DNA from: CAUZIZ01 sp963579905
GTDB taxonomy: Bacteria > Acidobacteriota > UBA6911 > RPQK01 > JAJDTT01
DNA: 64,000 nucleotides
NCBI GenBank assembly: GCA_963579905.1
Contig: CAUZIZ010000006.1
Span: forward strand, 6,956 to 70,955
Direction of reading: 5' to 3'
Made by a program: the position numbers and the translations under genes. Under the pieces are notes generated by a model, which searched no databases, was not told the origin of the DNA, and saw nothing but the letters and a program-made list of their open reading frames with translations. Below are positions 9,758 through 23,549 of the stretch, piece by piece. Positions within the stretch are counted from its first letter, which is position 1. Each line of letters opens with the position of its first letter.

Positions 9758-9862
9758 TCATCCCCAACCAGAGTTTCTTCCTGAATAATCCCATCGCAGG
9801 TTTGACCCCTCGATCGTCAGCCCCTACACTCCCCGAAGCAATCTCGATCGAGCAGCGAAGAA

Positions 9863-14419
<4,557 letters not shown>

Positions 14420-14498
14420 CTGGCATTTCACTCCCGACGGCGAGCCCAATCTGATCGATGCCATCGAACAGGATCGCCCACCATCAACCCTCGGCGAT

Positions 14499-14671
14499 CC
14501 AACAGAGCCGCGAACGACTTGAGCCGTTAGCAAAATGAGCCCAGGTTCCGAGGAGAGAGCCGGACAACTCTTCCCCACGCAGTGGCGCACAAATCCCCAG
14601 TAGCCGGAACTTTCTTTCCCGAATGGGGCCAGGGCTTCCTGGGGGCGGGACTTACCTGAAACTTCATTGGC
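14499..14671 (-). repeat. Intergenic repeat module A, copy 3
   Basis: Reverse copy: ACAGAGCCGCGAACGACTTG, AGCCCAGGTTCCGAGGAGAG, then GGGGATTTGTGCG in reverse, ending at CCTGAAACTTCATTGG. A shorter fragment of the same end (CTTCTCGAATGGGGCAGC through ACTTGAAGC) sits at about 14758-14815, next to the end of the uroporphyrinogen methyltransferase gene. Together they occupy the 400-bp gap 14420-14823. Confidence 0.85.
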
Positions 14672-14823
14672 AAACGTAGCTTTGGCCTCCAGACCGAAGT
14701 ATTCCTTCGAGCCTTTGGCTCGGACGGCGGCCTGGAGACCGCCGCCACGGCCGGGACTCCAAGTTTCCTTCTCGAATGGGGCAGCGCAGCGGGGGGGGCA
14801 CTAACTTGAAGCTCGGTAGCGGT

Positions 14824-15648
14824 TCAGCCTTGGCGGCTGCGTCTCGAGGGACCGGGATCGGGGGAAGCGGAGGCAGCCGTTTCCAACTCTCGAAGCCACT
14901 GCCCGATAAGGGGTTGAAATTCCACCACTCGCCCGACCACGAGTAGAGCTGGAGACTGGATCCCAATCCGTTCGGTCTCCCTGACGATGGAGCGAAGGGT
15001 TCCTATGGCCTCTCGCTGACCTTCCAGAGTTCCCGCCTCGAGCAAGGCAGCCGGTGTGTCCAGCGGGCGTCCGTGAAGCACCAGCTTGGAAACGATGCCT
15101 CGAAGGTTTCCCAAGGGCATCAGTACGACCAGGGTATCGGTAGCTGTCGCTAACTTCTCCCATTCAATAGGCTGTTCTGTATCGGTGCCCTGATGACCCG
15201 TGATAATGGCAATCGAGGAGGAGACGTCTCGATGCGTGACGGGAATGCCTGCCGCCGCCGGTACAGCCAGGGCTGAGCTCACGCCCGGAACAATCTCAAA
15301 GGGGATCTTGCTTTCGGCCAGGAAAGTAGCCTCCTCTCCTCCTCTGCCGAAGACGAAGGGATCTCCTCCCTTGAGACGCACGACCTGTTTTCCCTCCTGA
15401 GCCTTGGAGGCTAGCAACTCGTTGATTTTCTCCTGAGGGAAGCTATAGTGTCCACCCTTCTTGCCGACGAGAATCCTCTCGGCTGAAGCTGGCGACAAGT
15501 TCAGTACTCGTGAATCAACCAGCCGGTCGTAGACGACAACGTCAGCCCGATTGAGACAGCGCAGGCCTTTGAGAGTGAGCAATTCAGGGTCACCGGGCCC
15601 GGAGCCCACCAGGAAGACTCTGCCTACTCGGGAGGAAAGGCCCCTCAC
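14824..15648 (-). CDS. cobA: Uroporphyrinogen-III C-methyltransferase
   Basis: Methylates uroporphyrinogen III twice with SAM to give precorrin-2, the first step to siroheme or cobalamin. Motifs of the tetrapyrrole methyltransferase fold are all present: VGSGPGDPELLTLKG near the N-terminus, VVYDRLV, GKKGG, VRLKGGDPFVFGRGGEE and VPGVSSALA, then GIPVTHR. GTG at 15648 is chosen because it follows the upstream stop by one base and gives the family's usual N-terminus; GGAGGAGAGG in the preceding codons serves as ribosome site. An earlier ATG at 15768 would put 40 unrelated residues in front. Product is 274 residues. It forms a two-gene siroheme operon with the gene at 15650-16231. The last 20 residues are low-complexity and lie next to repeat DNA. 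Confidence 0.95.
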   Translation of the reverse strand: MRGLSSRVGRVFLVGSGPGDPELLTLKGLRCLNRADVVVYDRLVDSRVLNLSPASAERILVGKKGGHYSFPQEKINELLASKAQEGKQVVRLKGGDPFVFGRGGEEATFLAESKIPFEIVPGVSSALAVPAAAGIPVTHRDVSSSIAIITGHQGTDTEQPIEWEKLATATDTLVVLMPLGNLRGIVSKLVLHGRPLDTPAALLEAGTLEGQREAIGTLRSIVRETERIGIQSPALLVVGRVVEFQPLIGQWLRELETAASASPDPGPSRRSRQG

Positions 15649-15649
15649 T

Positions 15650-16231
15650 TCACCTCTCCTCCAGAGCCCGCTCGATGCGCGCCCGCACCTCTGATGGACC
15701 TTGGCGGCGGGTTGCTTCAAGCAGATCCAAGTCTTCCACCAGGTGGGAAAAAAAGCCTTTGCGGTCATCGAAGGAAGAGAAACGTTCCTTCACCCGAGGG
15801 CGGATCTCCCCCAAGGCCTGGAGCAGGTCTCCGTATTCCGGTCCAAACTGGGACTCCAGTTGCCGACGTATCCGTTTGGCAAGAGCGGGACTGCTACCCG
15901 AGGTAGAGATGGCGATCACAAGGTCCCCTCGGTGGACCAGTGCAGGAGCGATGAAGTTGCAGTACTCTGTCTGATCGACGACGTTGACCAGGATCCGATG
16001 CTCTTCGGCGAAGTCCTTGATTCTTTTGGCGATCGCCGTGTCTTCCACGATGGCCACGATAAGGAAGACATCCCTGGCCTCGTCGGGCACGAATTCGCTT
16101 GACCGCCGAACGCGGCCCCCCGCCCGATCCAAAGCTTTCGCTTTTTCCTCGGCAAGATCGCCGTCTCCGACTACCAGGCAAAGGCGTCCCTTCAGATCGA
16201 GAAACACTGGGAAGTAGCTCATTTCGGCCAT
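15650..16231 (-). CDS. Precorrin-2 dehydrogenase / sirohydrochlorin ferrochelatase
   Basis: 193-residue Met8/CysG N-terminal-type enzyme that oxidises precorrin-2 with NAD and inserts iron to make siroheme. The start MSYFPVFLDLKGRLCLVVGDG is the typical dinucleotide-binding opening, followed by AEEKAKAL and the STSGSSPALAKRIRR segment conserved in this family. The stop overlaps the ribosome site of the methyltransferase gene, with one base between stop and next start, so the two are translationally coupled. In CysG both activities are one protein; here they are split, as in many non-enteric bacteria. Siroheme would serve sulfite or nitrite reductase; none is encoded in the window. Confidence 0.93.
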   Translation of the reverse strand: MAEMSYFPVFLDLKGRLCLVVGDGDLAEEKAKALDRAGGRVRRSSEFVPDEARDVFLIVAIVEDTAIAKRIKDFAEEHRILVNVVDQTEYCNFIAPALVHRGDLVIAISTSGSSPALAKRIRRQLESQFGPEYGDLLQALGEIRPRVKERFSSFDDRKGFFSHLVEDLDLLEATRRQGPSEVRARIERALEER

Positions 16232-16348
16232 CGTAAAATTCCGATTAATCTAGGCAAACAATAGCGTAGGGCCGGCGTTCATGTAAAGCCGGGAGGCTCC
16301 GGTAGAAGGTCCTAAATCTGGAGGCCGCGCGCCTCATGTCGGACGTAA

Positions 16349-16759
16349 ATGCAACTCCTGCACTCTTTCGCCATCTGGATAAGCCTAATGCTAGCGAAAC
16401 GATTCTTACAAACAGTATTGATAGTGGGTATGACCTGGTCCGGCGGGATAATGTTCGGAGCGGAAGATAAGATCGCACCCGACAATCCTGGTGATCTGAA
16501 CGCCAAGAGCAAGTATAAGGGAGCGGTTTCCATGGTTGACCTTACTTGGCTGGATCAGTCTGGCAACGAGCTGGGATTCGAGATTCTCCGGTCCGACAAT
16601 GCCGAAGAATTTCGGCTTGTCGGCATGGTTGGGGCTAATACAACTCGCTTCACCGACGAGGTCGGAAAATATATCACCGGTGCTTTCACTTATAAGGTGC
16701 GAGCCTTCAACCAGTTCGGGAAGAGCTCGGATTCCAACGTAGCCTCGGTCTGGTTCTAG
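16349..16759 (+). CDS. Small secreted fibronectin-III-like protein
   Basis: 136 residues. The stretch from MLAKRFLQTVLIVGMTWSG onward (ATG 16388) reads as a signal peptide, so the true start may be 16388 rather than 16349; neither has a clear ribosome site. The mature part has one Fn3-type beta-sandwich: VDLTWLDQSGNELGFEILRS, then RFTDEV and FTYKVRAFNQFGKSSDSN, the usual Fn3 strand pattern ending in a Trp-Phe. Role unknown; such single domains often bind polysaccharide or other proteins outside the cell. It lies divergent from the siroheme operon. Confidence 0.7.
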   Translation: MQLLHSFAIWISLMLAKRFLQTVLIVGMTWSGGIMFGAEDKIAPDNPGDLNAKSKYKGAVSMVDLTWLDQSGNELGFEILRSDNAEEFRLVGMVGANTTRFTDEVGKYITGAFTYKVRAFNQFGKSSDSNVASVWF

Positions 16760-16837
16760 CCAGTTCTTCTTGAGTCCCTGTCCACTCTCCCTACGGCCGA
16801 CCGTTTCTGGTCGAGCAGACTCCCGCCGCGAGCAGGT

Positions 16838-17884
16838 GTGGGCGCTTCTGTTATCATTGACCTGTACTGGATGATTCAAGTGCAGGACAACACGCTTTCC
16901 TTCAATCTCGAGCCTACTTTCCGTTGTAATCTGGGTTGTGAGATGTGCCCCCGCTTTTCCAGCGAGGACCCTCATCTCGACATGTCGATGGATACCTACT
17001 CGCGGATCAATGAGGCGATGGGCTACGCCCACACGGTGGACTTCACGGGATGGGGTGAGCCGATGCTCCACTCTCAAATCTACCACATGATCCGAGCCGC
17101 CAAAGACAAGGGATGTGTCATCAGCATGACGTCGAATGGCACCGTTTTGAACCGGAGGAACGGTCTTGCGCTGATCTCAGCGGGCATGGATCGTCTGACT
17201 GTTTCTGTAGATGGGATGCGTCCCCAGACCTTCGATGCCATTCGCCTGGGCGCCTCTTTCGAGCAGATCACCAAGAATCTGAAGGAGCTGAGCCAGCTGA
17301 TCCAGGAGGCCGGCAGTTCTTTGGAACTGGCGGTTGCCTTCACCATTCAGCAGGCCAACGCGTCTGATCTGCCCTTGATCGTTCCCTGGATGAATATGGT
17401 GGGAACACGTGTGCTGCACTTGAAGCAACTCAACGTTCTTTCCCACTTCGATGATTGGGAGCGGAGTTTCCTGAAGCATGGCCTGGCGTCAGGAAATCAG
17501 GACCGTGGTCCCATGGAACGTCTGGAGAAGCAGATTGAGGGCGTGTTGGTGCAGGCCAACGAGTCTGGGATCGAGGTGCGGATACATTCTGAGCTTCCCA
17601 TGACTGGGGAGATGAAGGGTCGTCATTGCCTGGCCACCCCACTGGAATCAGTCTACTTTTCCTACGAAGGGAGAGTGGCCCCTTGCTGCCATTTTGGTCA
17701 TCATGTCAGCCGATACTTCGAGTCTGAGTTCTACCCGCCCTCTGCATTGTTCTTTGGCGACATCCGGGAACAGACATTCCGCGAAGTCTGGGAAGATGAT
17801 TCCTTTCAGACCTTTCGTCGGGGATTCGTGACCCAGGATTTCCCCGATGCCTGCAAGACCTGCTACCTGCTCTATGGGAAATAG
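16838..17884 (+). CDS. Radical SAM/SPASM protein
   Basis: Radical SAM enzyme with the iron-sulfur motif CNLGCEMC about 20 residues from the second possible start (ATG 16871, MIQVQDN). It continues through the GGE-like DFTGWGEPML and SVDGM segments, and a C-terminal SPASM-type region with CCHFGHH and CKTCYLLYG that would bind an auxiliary cluster. Family members modify peptides or act on sugars and cofactors; the substrate is not evident. GTG 16838 opens the frame, but the conserved region begins after 16871, so the start is uncertain. No precursor peptide gene is obvious next to it, although the small Fn3-like gene lies directly upstream on the same strand. Confidence 0.85.
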   Translation: MGASVIIDLYWMIQVQDNTLSFNLEPTFRCNLGCEMCPRFSSEDPHLDMSMDTYSRINEAMGYAHTVDFTGWGEPMLHSQIYHMIRAAKDKGCVISMTSNGTVLNRRNGLALISAGMDRLTVSVDGMRPQTFDAIRLGASFEQITKNLKELSQLIQEAGSSLELAVAFTIQQANASDLPLIVPWMNMVGTRVLHLKQLNVLSHFDDWERSFLKHGLASGNQDRGPMERLEKQIEGVLVQANESGIEVRIHSELPMTGEMKGRHCLATPLESVYFSYEGRVAPCCHFGHHVSRYFESEFYPPSALFFGDIREQTFREVWEDDSFQTFRRGFVTQDFPDACKTCYLLYGK

Positions 17885-17944
17885 GCAAGGACGCCGGATT
17901 CCAGGTCGACCTACCGAATTTTGAAACAACACTAGGAGGAGCCG

Positions 17945-18859
17945 GTGAAAAGAAGAGAATTTCTCACGTCTTCAGCGGGCGCGGGGCTTTCCTTATTAGG
18001 TGCAGGCAAGCTTGCCCAGGCAGTGTCTGCGGAAAGGGGAGAAAGAGGAAAAGAAGGACTGCATTTCAAATACGCTCCTCGGCTCGGGTTCCTGGCCGAT
18101 GAGCTGAGTATCCCCCAACGTCTGGAGAAATTCTCCCAGCACGGCTTCTTCGCGATCGAGTACAACGGATTGATGAGCCATCCGAGAGCCGAGGTCGGTG
18201 AGATGCGTAAGAAACTCGACTCTCTAGGGATCGAAATGGGTATCTTCGTTGCGAATCCGAACGGGTGGGAAACAGCCGGTCTTTGCGATCCGGCAGAGCG
18301 TGCCAACTTCCTTACCGATCTCCGCAAAGCGGTCGAGTACCATCGGATCATCGGAAATAACTTTTGCACGGTGATCACCGGTCCTGAAAAACCAGCGATT
18401 CCACGCAACCAGCAGAAGCAGAATGTGATTGATGGCCTGAAGGCGGCCGCCGAGATTTTGGAACCCACTGAGTTGACAATCGTAGTGGAACCGTTGAACG
18501 TGCTGGTGAACCACGCCGGCTATTTCCTGGTGTACTCCGAAGAAGCAGCCGAGATCATGGAGGCCGTCGGAAGCCCCAAGGTCAAGATCCTTTTCGACAT
18601 CTACCATCAGCAGATTTCGGAAGGAAATCTGATCAACAACATCAGGAAGCACCTGCCCTACATCGGGTACTTCCAGGTGGGCGATGTACCCGGCCGAAAG
18701 GAACCCGGGACCGGAGAGGTCAACTGGCAGAACGTGTTCAAGGCGATTTACGATACTGGGTATCGGGGCATCCTGGGCATGGAGCACGGCCTTTCCGTCC
18801 CAGGCGAAAAGGGACTGCTCAAATGCTTTGCCGAGTACCGACGAGCGGATAATTGGTAG
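17945..18859 (+). CDS. Tat-exported hydroxypyruvate isomerase-like TIM-barrel protein
   Basis: 304 residues, GTG start at 17945 preceded by TAGGAGGAG. The N-terminus KRREFLTSSAGAGLSLLGAG is a Tat signal, so the protein is probably folded before export. The barrel matches the Hyi branch of xylose-isomerase-like enzymes: VVEPLN, LFDIYHQQISEG with metal-binding Asp and His, IGYFQVGDVPGRKEPGTGE, and GMEHG near the C-terminus. Canonical Hyi interconverts hydroxypyruvate and tartronate semialdehyde; exported relatives are common in Acidobacteria and Planctomycetes and their substrates are mostly unknown. It follows the radical SAM gene on the same strand with a 60-base gap. Confidence 0.88.
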   Translation: MKRREFLTSSAGAGLSLLGAGKLAQAVSAERGERGKEGLHFKYAPRLGFLADELSIPQRLEKFSQHGFFAIEYNGLMSHPRAEVGEMRKKLDSLGIEMGIFVANPNGWETAGLCDPAERANFLTDLRKAVEYHRIIGNNFCTVITGPEKPAIPRNQQKQNVIDGLKAAAEILEPTELTIVVEPLNVLVNHAGYFLVYSEEAAEIMEAVGSPKVKILFDIYHQQISEGNLINNIRKHLPYIGYFQVGDVPGRKEPGTGEVNWQNVFKAIYDTGYRGILGMEHGLSVPGEKGLLKCFAEYRRADNW

Positions 18860-19069
18860 GGTCTCTGGCGGCGCTGGATCATTCGAGAAGAAACTCCTGT
18901 GCAAACCGGTCCCGGTCCTTCGATATTCTGCGGTTCATCATTCATCGGTTGCCTCCTCCGAAGTAAGAAAGGCCAAATCACAAACCGCAGAACGCCGAAC
19001 AGCGAACGCCAAAGTTTCTTGCGTCTACGCATTGTCCGGTGGGACCCTCGCCGGTCGATGTTCCGAGCA

Positions 19070-19098
19070 GAGACGTGCGACGTTCAGACGTTCAGACG
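19070..19098 (+). repeat. Repeat module A terminal fragment with GTTCAGAC reiteration
   Basis: GAGACGTGCGAC is followed by GTTCAGACGTTCAGACG, so the GTTCAGAC unit found once in other copies occurs twice. It abuts the 3' end of the permease gene. Similar remnants lie near 343, 8604 and, inverted, 40366-40416. The rest of 18860-19100 contains a GAGAAGAAACTCC remnant and no gene. Confidence 0.7.
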
Positions 19099-19100
19099 AA

Positions 19101-20882
19101 TCAGGTGTGTTGTCCGCGGAAGGATATTTCTCCCACGAACTTCCGAATCCCCCTTCGCAGCAAAGACCAGGCGTAGAGGAAAGCCAGGCAGATGAGACAG
19201 AGCAACTCCAGCAGAGAGGCCGACTCGACAGTCCTGCCGCTCAAGGTCACGCTCTCAAACTGGGGGAGCAAGGCGTTAGTGAGGTAGCCCAGGCCCGCAG
19301 ATAAAAGAACGATGCTTAGACTGAATTTCAAGGCGATTCTTCTCGAATGCAGTTTTCCCAGCACACCGAAGGTGGTCACGTTAGTGGCGGGTCCCGTTAG
19401 CAGAAACGCCAAGGCTGCTCCCGGTGAGACTCCCTTGGCGAGTAGCACCGCAACGAAGGGTGTGGCACTGGAGGCACAGACGTACGTCGGCAGGCCCAAG
19501 AGGGTAAAGAGAATTACTTCGAAGGAGGAAGGCAGCGCACTCAGCCGCCCTGGTTGGAGGAAGGATTCTGCAATCGCCGCCAGAGTCAATCCCAATAGGA
19601 TCCAGGGGCCCGTATGGTCGACTATCTCCCCCAGCCCCACCTTCAGTGCCTGGCTGACTTTTTGGCCGCAGGTCTTCCCCTCGTCCACGGGCAGACGTTC
19701 CTGACTCTCGGACTCGAGGTTCGAGGAACGAGTCATCGGCCCTCCGACGATCCAGCCAACGGCAAAGGCAACCACTGCCGCTGCTAAGACTCTCGCCACC
19801 GTCATCTGTGTTCCCAGTAAGGGGATGGACATGAGTACGGCGTCCAAGCCCAGTTCCGGAGTGGAAATCAGGAAGGCCATGGCGGCGGTAGCTGGAGCTC
19901 CTCGCTGAATCAGGGTGCGGTAAAGCGGTACCACTCCACAGGAGCAGATAGGAAAGGGCAAGCCCAGGCTCATTCCGCGCAGAGCCTGGGTCCAGTTTGC
20001 TCCCTTGTTCATCCATCGGATTGAGGATTGAGAAAGAAAAGAGCTCATGAAGCCGGCTACGAGATAGGCCAGAAGTAGGGCGGGTGCACTGCGTAAGGCG
20101 AGTCCCAGAAAGGTTCTAAATATGGGAAGGTTGATCGAACCGTGGATGGATTCTTCCCCACTCAGAAAGACTGCCATGAGCCCAATTCCCAACAAGGCTC
20201 CGGTGCCTTCGTACCAACCGGTTTTCTTGACAGATCCTGCCTGTGCAATGAGTTGAGATTTCATTCCGGGTTGGTGCAAGACCACGTGTGCCAGGGAGCC
20301 CGCCACCAAGGCCTGGAACCAGGTCATGGCCTCACTCGATAGGCTTACAAGTAGTTGGGGACCCAATCCGAACCCCAGGGTGGTGCTGATGATGACAAGC
20401 GCGAAAACCACCAGCCCGATCCGGATGCCGAAAATGGGGCGTACCAGCCACCAGATGGTGAGTCCGACTGGCAAGCGATGCAGGATTACTGCAAACGGAA
20501 GCAGGTGCTGGCTTTGGTCTGGCGAGAGGTGTGAAGCGGTCAGAGCGGCACCGTCGGCCGCGGCATGGGTGCAGAGTCCAATCAGACCCAGAACGAGAGC
20601 CGTCGAGTGGGCTCGATCGGCCCCCTTCTTGAAGATCTTCTCTGTGAAGGTTGGACCGAACATTCCTATAAAGGCGAATAGCAGCGACCACCAGTGACCT
20701 CGGGCCAGGATCGCGGGAAGGATGCTGAGTGCAACGAGTCCGGTGATGCAGACGAAGATGAAGCCGTCCAGGAGCGAGAGCATTGGGAGTCGATTGCGCG
20801 AGATTCGGTAGATCAGAGGGCCCAGAGAGAGCGAGATGAAGCTAGCGAAGAGCAGCTCGATTTCCTCTAGTCTGAATTCCAC
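19101..20882 (-). CDS. ZIP-like domain fused to a DUF318-type permease (metal efflux candidate)
   Basis: 593-residue polytopic membrane protein. The N-terminal half (about 1-230) has ZIP transporter signatures: HAAADGAAL resembles the TM4 HxxxD motif and HRLPVGL the TM5 HxxPxG motif. The C-terminal half (about 250-590) is a PF03773-type permease in two repeats, with PFPICSCGVVPLY and CASSATPFVAVLL as the paired cores; the CSCG motif is typical of this family (ArsP and SO_0444-like Cu/Zn efflux proteins). The fusion suggests metal or metalloid export with metal-sensing or auxiliary transport by the ZIP part. ATG 20882 is divergent from the YihY gene, 61 bases away. Confidence 0.85.
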   Translation of the reverse strand: MEFRLEEIELLFASFISLSLGPLIYRISRNRLPMLSLLDGFIFVCITGLVALSILPAILARGHWWSLLFAFIGMFGPTFTEKIFKKGADRAHSTALVLGLIGLCTHAAADGAALTASHLSPDQSQHLLPFAVILHRLPVGLTIWWLVRPIFGIRIGLVVFALVIISTTLGFGLGPQLLVSLSSEAMTWFQALVAGSLAHVVLHQPGMKSQLIAQAGSVKKTGWYEGTGALLGIGLMAVFLSGEESIHGSINLPIFRTFLGLALRSAPALLLAYLVAGFMSSFLSQSSIRWMNKGANWTQALRGMSLGLPFPICSCGVVPLYRTLIQRGAPATAAMAFLISTPELGLDAVLMSIPLLGTQMTVARVLAAAVVAFAVGWIVGGPMTRSSNLESESQERLPVDEGKTCGQKVSQALKVGLGEIVDHTGPWILLGLTLAAIAESFLQPGRLSALPSSFEVILFTLLGLPTYVCASSATPFVAVLLAKGVSPGAALAFLLTGPATNVTTFGVLGKLHSRRIALKFSLSIVLLSAGLGYLTNALLPQFESVTLSGRTVESASLLELLCLICLAFLYAWSLLRRGIRKFVGEISFRGQHT

Positions 20883-20943
20883 GAGAGTTCAGCCTTCCCG
20901 AGCCGGAAGCCGGCGTTCGTGAGTATGGTAAACTATCGCCCGC

Positions 20944-21792
20944 ATGCAAATCGATCTCCTTGCCTTTCGGAGCTTGGGCAAAGGAGCATTCTGGATCGGT
21001 ATCTGGTCCGATATCAACGAGTATGACTTCTGGGGGATGGCTGCCCAGGTCAGTTATTATTTCTTGCTGGCCTTCTTTCCTTTTCTCTTGTTTCTGAGCG
21101 CGCTGATCGGTTTCATTCCGGTTGATCCCAACCTATGGGGCAAGTTTCTGGGCGAGCTCAACGCCTTCCTGCCGCAGAGCACCTACGAGAACGTGGTGAC
21201 GGAGATCGTTCTCCCTCTGGCCCGCTCCCAGAACACCGGAATTCTGTCAGTTGGGCTGTTTCTTACCCTCTTGATTGCCTCTCTGGCTTTCAGTGGAACC
21301 ATCCGACCTCTCAGCCGTGTCTTCGGAGTAGAAGACAGTCGCTCCTACCTGCAAAAATTTTTCCTCTCGGTCGGAGTGACGATACTGGTCTCCCTGTTCA
21401 TCATCCTATCGGCCTTTCTCCTGGTCTGGGGTGATTGGTTGATTACGCTCATGGTCGAAAGTGCCCCGATAAGAGCACTCTATACGGCGATTCGCTGGAT
21501 ACTTCTTTTCGTGCTCTTGAACATTGGAATACATACTGTCTACTACGCTCTTCCCCAGCCCCAGGTTTACTGGAGGATCTTCTCTCCTGGAAGCGTTGTT
21601 GCCACACTGGGGTGGATCTTCGGATCTCTAGGCTTTCGCCTTTATGTGAACAGCTTTGGCATGTATCAGATGTTCTACGGAAGCCTGGGGGCGGTCATCG
21701 TTCTGATTGTCTGGTTCTATCTCTCGAGTCTGGCTCTCTTGGTTGGGGGCAGGATCGACTCCAGGATCTACGGACTTCAGAAGCAGGCATGA
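20944..21792 (+). CDS. YihY/UPF0761 family inner-membrane protein
   Basis: 282 residues with six predicted membrane spans. It carries the family features: a short cytoplasmic start (DINEYDFWGMAAQVSYYFLLAFFPFLLFLSA) in which the AxxxxY.LLxxFP segment is diagnostic, YTAIRWILLF in the middle, and the final FGMYQMFYGSLGAVIVLIVW then YLSSLALLVGG pattern. Formerly annotated as ribonuclease BN, but the family is a membrane protein of unknown function. ATG 20944 lies in the divergent promoter region with the permease. The symporter pseudogene follows within 30 bases. Confidence 0.9.
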   Translation: MQIDLLAFRSLGKGAFWIGIWSDINEYDFWGMAAQVSYYFLLAFFPFLLFLSALIGFIPVDPNLWGKFLGELNAFLPQSTYENVVTEIVLPLARSQNTGILSVGLFLTLLIASLAFSGTIRPLSRVFGVEDSRSYLQKFFLSVGVTILVSLFIILSAFLLVWGDWLITLMVESAPIRALYTAIRWILLFVLLNIGIHTVYYALPQPQVYWRIFSPGSVVATLGWIFGSLGFRLYVNSFGMYQMFYGSLGAVIVLIVWFYLSSLALLVGGRIDSRIYGLQKQA

Positions 21793-21819
21793 CCACGAGA
21801 TGAGCTTTACTGCAGTCGA

Positions 21820-23299
21820 TTGGTAATCGTTTCCCTCTACGTTCTGTCCGCCTTCGGCATCGGTTTCATCGTTTGTAAGTACGTCTCCAGCGTCGCCGAT
21901 TTCCTGGTCGCAGGACGTCAACCCCGAGTGCACCTGGGGATCGCCTCCCCGGTGGGGACGGAACTGGGTCTGGTGACGATGATGTACTTTGCCTAACAGG
22001 GCTATCGGCACGGATTCTCGGTTTTCATCGTCGACATTGTTTGGTCGGCGGCTTATGTGGTGGTGGGCCAGACGGGCTTCGTGATCGACCACATCCGTCG
22101 CCTGCGCGTCCTCACGGTTACCGAGTTTTTCGAAAGGCGATACAGTCGCGGTGTCCGTGTCCTGGCCGCTTCGCTGCTGCTGATCGCGGGCCTGTTGAAC
22201 ATGGGAGTGTTCCTCAAGCTCGGGGCCGTTTTCCTGGTACACGCCACCAACATTCCGCCTTCCTACCTCAATCTCACCATGACGGTCCTGGTGATCGTGG
22301 TCCTGGTGTACACGGTGTTGGGAGGGATGGCTTCGGTTGTAATTACCGACTACATCCAGTTCTTGGTTCTTTCGATCGCACTTCTTCTGGCTACTTTCCT
22401 GGTGTTTCGAGAGAACGGCTTCGTGGGGACGTTTGACCGGGTGGCCGAGCATTTTGGTGAGCGCGGCTTCGATCCGTTTTCGAATCCGGACCTGGGTTGG
22501 TGGTTTATCGGCTACTGGGCCGTTCTGGCGGTCTGTGGAACCTTTCTGTGGCAGCCGGTAGCACAAAGGGCGTTGGCGGCCCGGAGCCCAGCCGTGAATT
22601 GAACCGTCTATACCTACACCGGGCTGGCTTTTCTGGGGCGCGCCTTTTTGCCAATGTCGTGGGGTGTCTGCGCGGCGATCTACTTCGTCGGGAAAGAGGG
22701 TCCGGAGTCTCCTTTGACGGCGATGCCCGAGCTCCTGGCTGTCGTCCTTCCCATGGGTGTCATCGGGCTCTTTACAGCCGGAATGTGCCGCCCTGATGTC
22801 GACTCATGACTCCTACCTGCTGGCTTGGAGCGGCATCATCGTGCAGGACCTGATTGCTCCCTTGATCGGACGTGAACTGACGGATCGAGCGCGCATCCGT
22901 TTGATTCGGATCGGTGTCATGTTGATTGGCTTGCTTCTGCTGGTGTTTGGCGTGTGGTACGAGCTGAAAGATGCCGCCTTTCGATACCTGGTGCAGACCA
23001 CCACGATCTACTATGCAGGGGCGCTCGCCGTTCTGGTGGGCGGACTGTACTGGAAGCGAGCGACTGCCGCTGGGGCGTACCTCGGTTTTACCCTGGGGGC
23101 GGCGTTACCCCTGACCCAGTTCGGTATTGGATGGGCAGGCACCCTCGTAGAGTTCTTCCCATCGATCGGAAAGCGCGGCCTCTATAGCTTTGCACTCGGA
23201 TTCGTCGGTATCGGGATAGGATCCATGCTTCCCTTTTCCAAGCCGAAACCCCTACACTATCCGGACGAACAGTCGTCCGTCGAGGCCCCTGTGGAATGA
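21820..23299 (+). pseudogene. Decayed sodium:solute symporter (SSS family)
   Basis: The reading frame from about 21820 (LVIVSLYVLSAFGIGF) is recognisable as an SSS-family transporter: FLVAGRQ, then VTEFFERRYSRGVRVLAA and YTVLGGMASVVITDYIQF, and later MSTHDSYLLAWSGIIVQD. It is broken by TAA at 21994 (MMYFA-stop-QGY, where family members usually have Glu) and by TGA at 22600 (AVN-stop-TVYTYTGLAF). A single-base frameshift near 22783 follows, after which homology continues to TGA at 23297-23299. Three separate lesions make true decay more likely than a sequencing error. The downstream small gene overlaps its last codons and is intact. Confidence 0.88.
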
Positions 23300-23493
23300 G
23301 TTGGCAAATTGTCTGGGAGATCGTCCTCTGCGCAGGCATTGGAGTGTTCACTCTGGCGTCTCTGGTCGTTGCCATCAAGGGCTATGGAAATATTCGCAAT
23401 CTGCTGAATGACCTGGGGAAGGGTGGCAGCGGAGGACGAGCGGGGCAGCGAACGTCGAGCACGGATCAAAGCGGAAGCGATCTCGGTAATTGA
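23296..23493 (+). CDS. Small single-span membrane protein, symporter partner candidate
   Basis: 65 residues. Its ATG overlaps the TGA of the symporter pseudogene (ATGA), the coupling expected for an accessory subunit. The sequence is one membrane helix (WEIVLCAGIGVFTLASLVVAI) followed by a conserved-looking KGYGNIRNLLNDL amphipathic segment and a Gly/Ser tail. Small proteins of this kind often sit behind SSS or related transporters. With the transporter broken it may be orphaned, though its own frame is still open. Confidence 0.6.
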   Translation: MSWQIVWEIVLCAGIGVFTLASLVVAIKGYGNIRNLLNDLGKGGSGGRAGQRTSSTDQSGSDLGN

Positions 23494-23549
23494 GATATTT
23501 TGTCGGGTCGATAGGAGGTAAGAGTTTGCGCGATAGCGGGTGAGGAGCG

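Noticed and set aside
22600..22602. In-frame TGA of the symporter as a second selenocysteine site
   Set aside because: The same gene also has a TAA and a frameshift, and no hairpin with SECIS-like geometry was evident. Decay explains it better.
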